From the NCBI RefSeq assembly GCF_036250735.1, contig NZ_CP109430.1, forward strand, positions 3,720,001 to 3,784,000: a stretch of DNA of 64,000 bases, in the 5' to 3' direction. Position numbers and translations under genes: made by a program. How positions within the stretch are numbered: position 1 is the stretch's first letter; the number at the start of each line of letters is the position of its first letter. The DNA comes from Streptosporangium sp. NBC_01495. Lineage in GTDB: Bacteria > Actinomycetota > Actinomycetes > Streptosporangiales > Streptosporangiaceae. The notes beneath the pieces are model-generated. The model saw only the letters and a list, made by a program, of their open reading frames with translations, made no database searches and was not told where the DNA came from. Below are positions 25,083 through 33,049 of this stretch, one piece after another.

Positions 25083-25975
25083 TGCCGTCGCTGCGCGACC
25101 TCGCCGAGCTCGTGCGTGCCCCCGCCGCCCTGTCCGTACCCGGTGACGTCGTCGCCGGGGCCGCCGCCGGGCAGGTGCTCGGCGGCAGGACCCTCGGCCT
25201 GGCCTGCTCCTCGGTCTGCCTGTACTGGGCGGGAATGGCCGCCAACGACTGGGCCGACCGCCACCTGGACGCGGTGGAACGCCCGGAGCGGCCGATCCCG
25301 TCCGGCCGGGTGTCGCCGGACGCCGCGCTCAAGGTGGCCGCGGGTCTCACCGTCGCCGGTCTGGCGGCCGCAGGGCTCTCCGGCGGTCGCCGGGCCCTGG
25401 CGGTCGCCGTCCCGCTCGCCGCCGCCGTCTGGTCGTACGACCTGGTGGCCAAGAACACGGCGGCGGGGCCGCTGGCGATGGCGCTCTGCCGCGGCCTCGA
25501 CGTGCTGCTGGGCGCGACCCCGGGCCGGAGCGTCGCGGACGCGCTGCCCTCGGCCCTCACCGTCGCCGCCCACACCTACCTGCTCACCGCGCTGTCGCGC
25601 GCCGAGGTGTCCGGCTCCGACCGCAGCCTCCCCGCGGCGACCCTGGCGGGCACCGTCGCGCTCGCCGTGGCCACCGCGCTGGGGCGCGGCGACGCCTCGC
25701 GCGAGCCGCAGACCGCGCGCGCGGCACAGGTGGTGCGGACCGTGCAGGCGGGGCTCACCGGCTGGTACGCCGCCAGGTTCGGCCTGTCCCAGGCCCAGGC
25801 GGTCGCCGAGCCGTCGGCCTCCCGGCTGCGGGCCGCCGTCGGTACCGGCATCGTCGCGCTGCCCGCCCTGCAGGGCGCGCTCGTCGCCCGCAGCGGCGCC
25901 ATCCGCGAGGGCATCGCGGTCGCGGCGGCCGTCCCGCTCGGCCGGGCCCTCGCCAGGAAGGTGTCCCCCACATGA
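25082..25975 (+). CDS. eboC: UbiA-superfamily prenyltransferase-like membrane protein (EboC)
   Basis: A 297-residue polytopic membrane protein of the UbiA superfamily. The first Asp-rich motif is clear: A-A-N-D-W-A-D-R-H-L-D-A-V-E-R followed by P-I-P-S-G-R. The canonical second D-x-x-x-D motif is not obvious; G-R-G-D-A-S-R-E-P stands near that place, as expected for the divergent EboC branch. It may join a prenyl group to a small metabolite in the membrane. The ATG shares one base with the upstream stop. The chain starts at 25082 although the frame is open further upstream inside the previous gene. Confidence 0.82.
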   Translation: MPSLRDLAELVRAPAALSVPGDVVAGAAAGQVLGGRTLGLACSSVCLYWAGMAANDWADRHLDAVERPERPIPSGRVSPDAALKVAAGLTVAGLAAAGLSGGRRALAVAVPLAAAVWSYDLVAKNTAAGPLAMALCRGLDVLLGATPGRSVADALPSALTVAAHTYLLTALSRAEVSGSDRSLPAATLAGTVALAVATALGRGDASREPQTARAAQVVRTVQAGLTGWYAARFGLSQAQAVAEPSASRLRAAVGTGIVALPALQGALVARSGAIREGIAVAAAVPLGRALARKVSPT

Positions 25976-26847
25976 GCCCCGGCAGCACCGAAACGAGCAC
26001 GGGTGCCGGGCCGAGGTTCGGCTACGGCACCAACGGGTTCGCCAACCACCGGCTGGCCGACGCGCTCCGGGTCATCGCGGACCTCGGCTACCAGGGGGTC
26101 GCCCTCACGCTCGACCACGACCACCTGGACCCGTACGAGGAGGGGGTGGCGCGCAGGGTCGCGGCCGTGGCCGACCTGCTGCGCGACCTCGGCCTCGGCG
26201 TGGTCGTCGAGACCGGGGCCCGCTACCTGCTGGACCCGTGGCGCAAGCACGCCCCCACGCTGCTGCACGACGAGCGCGAGACGCGCCTGGACTTCCTGAG
26301 CCGGGCGGTCGCGATGGGCGCCGACCTGGGAGCCGAGGCGGTGTCGTTCTGGGCGGGCGTCCGCCCGGAGACGGTCGACGAGGCCACGGCCTGGGCCAGG
26401 CTCGTCGACGGCTGCGCCCGGATCGCCGAGAAGGCCGACACCGCCGGTGTGCCGCTGGGCTTCGAGCCCGAGCCCGGCATGCTCGTCGAGACGATCGCCG
26501 GATGGCGGAAGCTCCACGCCGAACTCGGCGAACCGCCGGGGTTCGGCATCACGCTGGACATCGGCCACTGCCGCTGTCTCGAACCGGACCCGGTCCCCGA
26601 CTGCGTCACGGCCGTCGCCGGCCACCTGGTCAACGTGCAGATCGACGACATGCGCCGCGGGGTGCACGAGCACCTGGAGTTCGGGGAAGGGGAGATCGAC
26701 TTCCCTCCCGTGCTGCGCGCCCTGGCCGAGTGCGGCTATCGGGGCCTGGTCGCGGTCGAGCTGCCCCGCCACTCGCACGCCGCGCCGCAGGTGGCCGCCC
26801 GATCCCTGGACTTCCTGCGCGCCGCCGCCGAAGGGACGAACGCATGA
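25972..26847 (+). CDS. TIM-barrel isomerase/epimerase within the ebo-type operon
   Basis: A 291-residue xylose-isomerase-like TIM-barrel protein. Likely metal ligands lie in L-G-F-E-P-E-P-G (Glu), L-D-I-G-H-C (Asp, His), V-Q-I-D-D-M (Asp) and A-V-E-L-P-R-H (Glu). It overlaps the EboC stop by 4 bases and the EboA start by 4. Standard ebo clusters have one TIM-barrel member (EboE); this operon has two, so this is an accessory step, perhaps isomerising the substrate or product of the cyclase. Reaction unknown. Confidence 0.83.
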   Translation: MSPGSTETSTGAGPRFGYGTNGFANHRLADALRVIADLGYQGVALTLDHDHLDPYEEGVARRVAAVADLLRDLGLGVVVETGARYLLDPWRKHAPTLLHDERETRLDFLSRAVAMGADLGAEAVSFWAGVRPETVDEATAWARLVDGCARIAEKADTAGVPLGFEPEPGMLVETIAGWRKLHAELGEPPGFGITLDIGHCRCLEPDPVPDCVTAVAGHLVNVQIDDMRRGVHEHLEFGEGEIDFPPVLRALAECGYRGLVAVELPRHSHAAPQVAARSLDFLRAAAEGTNA

Positions 26848-27455
26848 CACCGGAACCGAGCACCCGGACGGACAGCCTGCTGGCGGCCCTCGACCAGGAG
26901 TGGCTCGCCGCCGCCCGGGAGGGCGTCGCCGCCGAACCCGGGAGCGTCACGCGGCACTTCGCCTCCGCGGGACGGCGCGCCGGACGGGCACCGCTGCCGG
27001 ACGCCCCCGGCTGGACCGCCGACGAGGCGGCCAGGGCGGTCCTCCTCGCCGCGCTGCCGCCGGACGCGGTGGCCGGGCAGGTCGCGGACCTCTACCGGTA
27101 CGGCGACGCCGACGAGAAGCGCGCCGTCCTCAAGGCCCTGCCGATGCTGCCCGTCGGCGCGGAGGCGGTGCCGCTCCTGCACGACGCGATCCGCACCAAC
27201 GACACCCGCCTCGTGGCCGCCGCCCTCGGCCCGTACGCCGGCCACCTCGACCAGACCATGTGGCGGCAGGCGGTGCTCAAGTGCGTGTTCATGGGCGTGC
27301 CGCTCGCCGCCGTGGACCGGCTGGAGGAGCGGGCCGACGCCGAGCTGGCCGGGATGCTCGCCGCGTTCGCCGAGGAACGCGCGGCGGCCGGGCGGCACAC
27401 CCCCGACGACGCGATCGCACTGCTCGACCGTCTGACCAGCGAGAAGGAGGCCTGA
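26844..27455 (+). CDS. eboA: EboA domain protein
   Basis: A 203-residue soluble, helical, Ala-rich protein. The block L-Y-R-Y-G-D-A-D-E-K-R-A-V-L-K-A-L followed by A-I-R-T-N-D-T-R-L-V-A-A-A-L-G-P-Y-A and W-R-Q-A-V-L-K-C-V-F-M-G-V-P-L is the conserved EboA core, with HEAT-like helical pairs. EboA is a diagnostic member of ebo clusters; its biochemical role is unknown. It is translationally coupled on both sides (4-base overlap upstream, one shared base downstream). Confidence 0.82.
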   Translation: MTPEPSTRTDSLLAALDQEWLAAAREGVAAEPGSVTRHFASAGRRAGRAPLPDAPGWTADEAARAVLLAALPPDAVAGQVADLYRYGDADEKRAVLKALPMLPVGAEAVPLLHDAIRTNDTRLVAAALGPYAGHLDQTMWRQAVLKCVFMGVPLAAVDRLEERADAELAGMLAAFAEERAAAGRHTPDDAIALLDRLTSEKEA

Positions 27456-28312
27456 TGCGGATCTTCGACCCGCACATCCACATGACGTCGCGCACCACCG
27501 ACGACTACGCCAGGATGGCCGCCGCCGGGGTGCTCGCCATCGTGGAGCCCGCCTTCTGGCTGGGCCAGCCCCGGACCAACCCCGGCTCGTTCACCGACTA
27601 CTTCGACTCGCTGATCGGCTGGGAGCCGTACCGCGCGGGGCAGTTCGGCATCCTGCACCACGCCACCATCGCGCTGAACCCCAAGGAGGCCGGAGACCCG
27701 CGCTGCCGGCCCGTGCTCGACCTGCTCCCGCGCTACCTGGAGAAGGACCGCGTCGTCGCGGTCGGCGAGATCGGCTACGACTCGATGACCCCCGACGAGG
27801 ACGACGCCTTCGAACGGCAGCTCGCGATGGCCGTCGACCACGAGCTGCCCGCGCTCGTGCACACCCCGCACCGCGACAAGGCCAAGGGCACCCAGCGCAC
27901 CCTCGACGTCGTCGCCGCGTCCGGCATCGCGCCCGGACGGGTCGCCGTCGACCACCTCAACGAGGTCACCGCGGGGATCGTGCACGACTCGGGCTGCTGG
28001 ATGGGCTTCTCCATCTACCCCGAGACCAAGATGTCGCCGCCCCGCATGGTGGAGATCCTGCGCGAGCACGGCCTGGAGCGGGTGCTGGTCAACTCCGCCG
28101 CCGACTGGGGCGTGTCCGACCCGCTGCTCACCCTGGAGACCGGCAGGGCGATGCTGGAGGCCGGGTTCAGCGAGGACGACGTCGACCGGGTGCTGTGGCG
28201 CAACCCCGTGGAGTTCTACGCCCAGTCGGGCCGCCTCGACCTGTCGGGCGTCGGTGCCGGGGCGGCGGAACCCACCTTCGAGGGCAGCTCCATCAAGCGC
28301 GGAGGGTCTTGA
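27455..28312 (+). CDS. eboB: TatD-family metal hydrolase (EboB)
   Basis: A 285-residue amidohydrolase-fold protein. F-D-P-H-I-H-M gives the H-x-H metal site, G-E-I-G-Y-D the bridging Glu, L-V-H-T-P-H a His ligand, V-D-H-L-N-E another His, and N-S-A-A-D-W-G the final Asp. All metal ligands are present, so it should be active as a hydrolase. TatD-like EboB is a core member of ebo clusters. The ATG shares one base with the EboA stop, and AAGGAGG lies just before it. Confidence 0.86.
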   Translation: MRIFDPHIHMTSRTTDDYARMAAAGVLAIVEPAFWLGQPRTNPGSFTDYFDSLIGWEPYRAGQFGILHHATIALNPKEAGDPRCRPVLDLLPRYLEKDRVVAVGEIGYDSMTPDEDDAFERQLAMAVDHELPALVHTPHRDKAKGTQRTLDVVAASGIAPGRVAVDHLNEVTAGIVHDSGCWMGFSIYPETKMSPPRMVEILREHGLERVLVNSAADWGVSDPLLTLETGRAMLEAGFSEDDVDRVLWRNPVEFYAQSGRLDLSGVGAGAAEPTFEGSSIKRGGS

Positions 28313-29439
28313 TGCGGCTACGCCACCCCGGTGGACGGGCGCTGCACCTGAGCTACTGCACCAACGTGCACCCGGCCGAGGACCTCGACGGCATCGTCGA
28401 GCAGCTCGACACGTACGCGGTGCCGATCCGCGCCCGCCTCGGCACCGAGGTGCTGGGGCTCGGGCTCTGGCTGGCCGCGCCCGTCGCCGCCGCGCTCGCC
28501 GCCGACCCCGCGCTGCTGGCCGGGTTCCGCCGCGAGCTGGACGCGCGGGAGCTGGAGGTCGTGACGCTCAACGGCTTCCCCTACCGCTCGTTCCAGGACC
28601 CGGTCGTCAAGCACGCGGTCTACCACCCCGACTGGACGACTTCCGAACGGCTCACCTACACCCTCGACCTGGCGCGGATCCTCGCCGTCCTCCTGCCGGA
28701 CGACGCCGCCAGGGGATCGATCTCCACGCTCCCGCTCGCCTGGCGCGACCCCTGGGACGAGGACATGTCCCACCGTGCCACGCGCAGGCTCGACGAGCTC
28801 GCCACCGGGCTCGCCGCCGTCGAGTCCGCCACCGGCCGCGTCATCCGGGTGGCGTTCGAACCCGAGCCCGGCTGCGTGGTGGAGACCACCGATCAGGCCG
28901 TGCGCGCCCTGTCCGGCGTCGACACCGACCGGCTCGGCATCTGCCTGGACCTAGCCCACCTGGCGTGCGCCTGGGAGCGGCCCGCCGACGCGCTGCGCCG
29001 GTACGCCGAGGCGGGCCTGCCCATCGTCAAGGTCCAGGTCTCCGCGGCCCTGGAGAGCGACGACCCGGAGACCCTGCGCGAGTACGTCGAGCCGCGCTTC
29101 CTGCACCAGACCCGCAACGCGGCCGGCGACGACGCCGACGACCTCGACGAGGCGTTCGAGCGGAAGCTGCCAGGACCGTGGCGGGTCCACTACCACGTAC
29201 CGTTGCACGTCGCACCGGAGGCGCCGCTCGGCACCACCGTTCCGGTGCTCCGCGAGGCCCTCGCGGAGCTGGTCGGCGGCTCCGAGCCGCTCTGCGACCA
29301 CTTCGACGTGGAGACCTACACCTGGGGCGTGCTGCCACCCGCGCTGCGCCCGCAGACCCCCGGCCAGCTCGCGGCCGGCATCGCCGACGAGCTGGACTTC
29401 GCCCGCGCCGAGATGCGCGACCTTGGAGTGAAAGCATGA
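28312..29439 (+). CDS. eboE: Metabolite-traffic protein EboE (TIM-barrel)
   Basis: A 375-residue protein of the EboE branch of xylose-isomerase-like TIM barrels. It starts L-H-L-S-Y-C-T-N-V-H-P, and T-L-N-G-F-P-Y-R-S-F-Q is highly characteristic, as is S-T-L-P-L-A-W-R. Likely ligands are in F-E-P-E-P-G-C (Glu), C-L-D-L-A-H-L (Asp, His), H-Y-H-V-P-L-H (His) and V-E-T-Y-T-W (Glu). It shares one base with the EboB stop, and GGAGG precedes it. Ebo clusters have been linked to delivering a precursor to the periplasm in scytonemin-making cyanobacteria; the exact reaction is unknown. Confidence 0.86.
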   Translation: MRLRHPGGRALHLSYCTNVHPAEDLDGIVEQLDTYAVPIRARLGTEVLGLGLWLAAPVAAALAADPALLAGFRRELDARELEVVTLNGFPYRSFQDPVVKHAVYHPDWTTSERLTYTLDLARILAVLLPDDAARGSISTLPLAWRDPWDEDMSHRATRRLDELATGLAAVESATGRVIRVAFEPEPGCVVETTDQAVRALSGVDTDRLGICLDLAHLACAWERPADALRRYAEAGLPIVKVQVSAALESDDPETLREYVEPRFLHQTRNAAGDDADDLDEAFERKLPGPWRVHYHVPLHVAPEAPLGTTVPVLREALAELVGGSEPLCDHFDVETYTWGVLPPALRPQTPGQLAAGIADELDFARAEMRDLGVKA

Positions 29440-30812
29440 CATCGTTGCTGGTCCTCGACGTAGTGGGGCTGACCCCGAGGCTGCTGGCGCACATGCCGAG
29501 GCTGCGCGCCGTCGCCGACGGCGGTTTCCAGGCCGAACTCGGCACCGTGCTGCCCGCCGTCACCTGCTCGGCCCAGTCGACCTTCCTCACCGGCGTCGCC
29601 CCCACCGAGCACGGCGTCGTCGGCAACGGCTGGTACTTCCGCGAGCTCGGCGAGGTCTTCCTGTGGCGCCAGCACAACGCGCTGGTCGGCGGGGACAAGC
29701 TGTGGCACGCCGCCCGGCGCGAGCGGCCCGGTTTCACCGTGGCCAACGTGTGCTGGTGGTACGCGATGGGCGCCGACGTCGACTGGACGGTCACCCCCCG
29801 GCCCATCTACCGGGCCGACGGGCGCAAGGACCCCGACTGCTACACCTACCCGCCGGGCCTGCACGATGAGCTCACCGGAAAGCTGGGCACCTTCCCCCTG
29901 TTCACCTACTGGGGCCCGGGGGCGGGAATCGCCTCGTCCACCTGGATCTGCCGCGCCACCGAGCAGATCATGAAGGACCACAACCCCGACCTCACCCTGG
30001 CGTACGTGCCGCACCTGGACTACGACCTGCAGAGGTTCGGCCCGTCCGACCCGCGCTCGGCCGCCGCCGCCTCCGAGCTCGACACCGTGCTGGCCCCCCT
30101 GCTGGACGCCGCCGCCGCGCGCGGGACCACCGTGGTGGCACTGTCGGAGTACGGCATCACCGACGTCTCCCGCCCGGTCGACATCAACCGGCTGCTGCGG
30201 ACCGAGGGACTGCTGGAGGTCTACACCCAGGACGGCATGGAGTATCTCGACCCCTGGACGTCCCGCGCGTTCGCCGTCGCCGACCACCAGGTGGCCCACG
30301 TCTACGTCGCCGACCCCGCCGACATCCCGGCCGTCGCCAAGCTCTGCGCCGGCCTGCCCGGGGTCGCCGAGGTGCTCGACGAGGAGGGCAAGGCGAGGAA
30401 CGGGCTGGCGCACTCCCGCGCCGGAGAGCTGGTTCTCGTCTCCGAGCCCGACGCCTGGTTCACCTACTACTACTGGCTCGACGACGCCCACGCCCCCGAC
30501 TTCGCCAACCTGGTGGAGATCCACCGCAAGCCGGGCTACGATCCCGCCGAGTTGCTCTTCGACCCCGCGGACCCCGGTGCCGCCAAGCGCAGGGCGGGTA
30601 TGGCGCTGCTGCGCAAGAAGACCGGCATGCGCTACACGATGAACGTGGTCGGCCTCGACGCGGGCGCCCGCGCCATCCGGGGTTCGCACGGCCGGCTGCC
30701 CGACAATCCCCTCGACGGCCCGGTGCTGCTCTGCTCGGACCCGTCCGTGGCCGCCGACCGGATCGCCGCCACCGAGGTCAAGGATCTGCTGCTCCGGCTC
30801 TCCCTGAGCTGA
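29436..30812 (+). CDS. Nucleotide pyrophosphatase/phosphodiesterase-type protein (EboF-like)
   Basis: A 458-residue protein of the alkaline-phosphatase/NPP superfamily. V-T-C-S-A-Q-S-T-F-L-T-G carries the likely Thr nucleophile, and T-E-H-G-V-V-G-N follows as in type I phosphodiesterases. Two metal sites look altered: S-E-Y-G-I stands where the superfamily has S-D-H-G-M, and L-D-Y-D-L-Q-R-F-G-P where D-x-x-G-H-x-x-G-P is usual. It may therefore bind metal differently or be specialised for a phosphonate or phospholipid-like substrate. It ends the operon, overlapping EboE by 4 bases, before a hairpin terminator. Confidence 0.82.
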   Translation: MTSLLVLDVVGLTPRLLAHMPRLRAVADGGFQAELGTVLPAVTCSAQSTFLTGVAPTEHGVVGNGWYFRELGEVFLWRQHNALVGGDKLWHAARRERPGFTVANVCWWYAMGADVDWTVTPRPIYRADGRKDPDCYTYPPGLHDELTGKLGTFPLFTYWGPGAGIASSTWICRATEQIMKDHNPDLTLAYVPHLDYDLQRFGPSDPRSAAAASELDTVLAPLLDAAAARGTTVVALSEYGITDVSRPVDINRLLRTEGLLEVYTQDGMEYLDPWTSRAFAVADHQVAHVYVADPADIPAVAKLCAGLPGVAEVLDEEGKARNGLAHSRAGELVLVSEPDAWFTYYYWLDDAHAPDFANLVEIHRKPGYDPAELLFDPADPGAAKRRAGMALLRKKTGMRYTMNVVGLDAGARAIRGSHGRLPDNPLDGPVLLCSDPSVAADRIAATEVKDLLLRLSLS

Positions 30813-30826
30813 GCCGCCCCTGAACG

Positions 30827-30890
30827 GCGCCGCCCGCCTGTGCCTTTCACCCCCCGCCGGGCGGGCGGCGCTCTCCACCTCGCTTTTTTT
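30827..30890 (+). terminator. Hairpin terminator after the ebo-type operon
   Basis: A perfect 12-bp inverted repeat (30827-30838 with 30860-30871, arms GCGCCGCCCGCC/GGCGGGCGGCGC) with a 21-base loop is followed by CTCCACCTCGC and seven T residues (30884-30890). It lies between two converging genes. The 12-base gap between stem and T-tract is long, so efficiency is uncertain. Confidence 0.6.
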
Positions 30891-30895
30891 CGGGC

Positions 30896-31981
30896 CTACC
30901 GTGCCCAGGCCTCGCGGCCGGTGGTGACACCGGTCGCGGTACGCAGTGACTCCTCGATCGCCAGGCCGATCAGATGGTCCTGGCAGCCGTCGGCCAGGGA
31001 GTAGGGCTCCGGGGCCTCACCCCGGCACCAGGACGTCATCCGGCACAGGAGCGAGACGACGGCCAGGTCGTCCTCGGAGAAGTGCGCGCCCCGGTGGTCG
31101 TTGCGGTAGACCACGCGCCCGTCGAAGCTGATGTGGTCCAGCTCGCGGCCCTCCAGGTTCAGGTCGATCCCGGTCTGGCGCCGTGTGAGCTGCGACTCCA
31201 CCGGGGTCCTCGGGTCGGCCAGGCGCACCACGCGGTCGTCCACGATCTCGCCCAGCGATCCCCGGACGACGACGCGCCGGGCGCGCAGCGGGTTCCACCA
31301 CTGGTTGTCGGTGAAGTCGTAGAGTCCCATCCCCTCGGCGAACTCCAGGGTGGCGATCGTGGTGGCCGCCTCCTTCGGCGTGGAGTCGCCCGTCCAGCCG
31401 TCCCTGGACAGCGGGTCGGCCAGTGGGGCGGTGAACGACCTGGCCGTCACCGTGGTCTCGCCGAAACCGGCCCCGAGCAGGTGCCGGATCAGGGACACGG
31501 CGTGGTAGAGGTGCGTCGAGGAGATCTGCACGGAGGTCACCTGCCCGATGACCCCCTCGCGGACGAGCGCCAGCCTCGCCGCGTGCCCCGGCATGTACGA
31601 GTACTGCTCGGCGACCTGCACCAAGCCGCTGGACCCGACGACCGACCACAGGTCGCGCAGCCCGTCCAGGTCGGCCGCCGGGGGCGTCTCCGCCAGCACC
31701 GGCATGCCGAGTTCCACCAGTTCCTTCGTCACTTCGGGGGTGACCGGCCACGGCACCGAGGGAATGACGAACTCGGGACGTCCGGCCGCGAGCATCTCCC
31801 CGACGGAACGGAACGTCGGCACCCCCCAGGCGGCCTCGACCTCGGCGCCGCGCTCACGCGACCTGGTCACCACGCCGGACACCGACAACCGCTCCGGCAA
31901 CTGCCTGGCCAGGCGCACGAAGAACTCCGAACGCCACCCGCTGCCGACCAGACCGAAACGGCCCGCTGACTGTGAACTCAT
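30896..31981 (-). CDS. Gfo/Idh/MocA-family oxidoreductase
   Basis: A 361-residue NAD(P)-binding dehydrogenase-like protein with Rossmann start G-R-F-G-L-V-G-S-G-W-R-S-E and the segment V-L-A-E-T-P-P-A in place of the usual E-K-P, so the catalytic-type Lys is replaced and the activity may be altered. V-A-E-Q-Y-S-Y-M-P and L-Y-H-A-V-S-L-I-R-H-L-L-G fit the C-terminal sheet. ATG 31981 with AAGGAAG upstream was chosen over the GTG one codon earlier. It converges on the ebo-type operon from the other side of the terminator and may act on a related polyol. Confidence 0.82.
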   Translation of the reverse strand: MSSQSAGRFGLVGSGWRSEFFVRLARQLPERLSVSGVVTRSRERGAEVEAAWGVPTFRSVGEMLAAGRPEFVIPSVPWPVTPEVTKELVELGMPVLAETPPAADLDGLRDLWSVVGSSGLVQVAEQYSYMPGHAARLALVREGVIGQVTSVQISSTHLYHAVSLIRHLLGAGFGETTVTARSFTAPLADPLSRDGWTGDSTPKEAATTIATLEFAEGMGLYDFTDNQWWNPLRARRVVVRGSLGEIVDDRVVRLADPRTPVESQLTRRQTGIDLNLEGRELDHISFDGRVVYRNDHRGAHFSEDDLAVVSLLCRMTSWCRGEAPEPYSLADGCQDHLIGLAIEESLRTATGVTTGREAWAR

Positions 31982-32633
31982 CACACTTCCTTGAAAAAGG
32001 GGTGTCCACGTCGCGACCTGGCCGGACGAGTCGTCAGGCCCCGCGCGTCACGATGTGGGTATCGAACAGGAGACTACTTGGATCGTTCACGCACCTCCGG
32101 AGCGGTTCGGTCCACCGCTCCGGCTCCGGTCTCGATGTACGCCGTGTGGGGGTTGAATTTCTCGACGCGGAAACCAGGTGAATACCAGCTTTGCCGCCAA
32201 TGACGGTGTTTTCTGATCGGATGCCTTGACCTGCGGCTTCAGGATGAAACGGCGCCCTCCCCGGCGTCGCCTATCTCCGTCGCACGACTTACGAGGTCCT
32301 GAAATCGTGCGACGTCAAGAGTGTCCGGAGTCGCCTCGAGGCCTTACCCGTGATCACGAGTCTGGACCGGGGAGCGACCTTCGAGGCCGGCCTGGAGGGT
32401 GCTATGCATATGTCCGCGTGTCTCCCTATAACTTTAGTCTTGATCCCTCAACTACCCGAATGACCGAAATGACGTGCTGAGAAAACCGTGCCGATTCCGT
32501 ACTCTCGCCATATGGGCAGTTCGGGGAATCGGCGGGGAGTGCGCCCCCGGTCCTTGATCCTCGACATGGCGCAACGGTGCGCAACGTTGCTATTGTTCGG
32601 CGAAGACGCGCACGACGACAACGGAGAGTGATT
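31982..32633. other. 652-base intergenic region at the left edge of the polyketide locus
   Basis: No gene is supported. It contains promoters for two divergent genes and an inverted repeat at 32278-32314. GC content falls toward 32400-32480, where CTATAACTTTAG and TTGATCCCTC stand out. It is the first visible change in composition before the polyketide region. Confidence 0.5.
32278..32314. promoter_or_regulatory. 10-bp inverted repeat upstream of the RidA-like gene
   Basis: CGTCGCACGA (32278-32287) and TCGTGCGACG (32305-32314) are perfect inverted copies separated by 17 bases. This is either an RNA hairpin or a dimer binding site, about 320 bases before the RidA-like start. No U-tract follows. 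Role unknown. Confidence 0.4.
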
Positions 32634-33041
32634 ATGGCCATTAAGCTGTTCAATCCGGATGGGCTGCCGAAACCAGATGTATATCGGCAGCTTTCGATCG
32701 CGGAGGGATCCAGGATCGTGTTCCTGGCCGGCCAAGTGGCCCGCGATGCCGAAGGTCGTCCGGTGGGCGCCGGTGACTTCGCCGCGCAGGTGGAGCAGGC
32801 CTATCTGAACATCGGCAGGGCGATGACCGAGATCGGTGGATCGTTCGACGATGTGGCGAAGCTGACGATCTATGTCGTCGACTGGAGCCCCGAGAAGTAC
32901 CCGCTGCTGGGCGAGGGGGTCGCCCGTGCCGCCGAGAAGCTGGGGGTGGACCCGGTGAAACCCATCACGCTGCTCGGTGTTTCGGCGTTGGGCGAGCCGG
33001 ACATCATGGTCGAGGTTGAGGCCATCGCGGTGCTGGACTAG
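32634..33041 (+). CDS. RidA/YjgF-family protein lacking the catalytic arginine
   Basis: A 135-residue trimer-type Rid protein (I-V-F-L-A-G-Q-V-A-R-D, then V-V-D-W-S-P-E). In active RidA imine deaminases a P-A-R-S segment supplies the catalytic Arg; here the equivalent is V-K-P-I-T-L-L-G-V-S, with no Arg. It is thus more like the non-deaminase Rid subgroups. It resembles the Rid protein at 56413 (shared T-L-x-G-V and V-V-[DN]-W), so the two probably belong to one pathway and this gene may mark the left side of the polyketide cluster. ATG 32634 follows GGAGAG. Confidence 0.82.
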   Translation: MAIKLFNPDGLPKPDVYRQLSIAEGSRIVFLAGQVARDAEGRPVGAGDFAAQVEQAYLNIGRAMTEIGGSFDDVAKLTIYVVDWSPEKYPLLGEGVARAAEKLGVDPVKPITLLGVSALGEPDIMVEVEAIAVLD

Positions 33042-33049
33042 CCGGAGAC

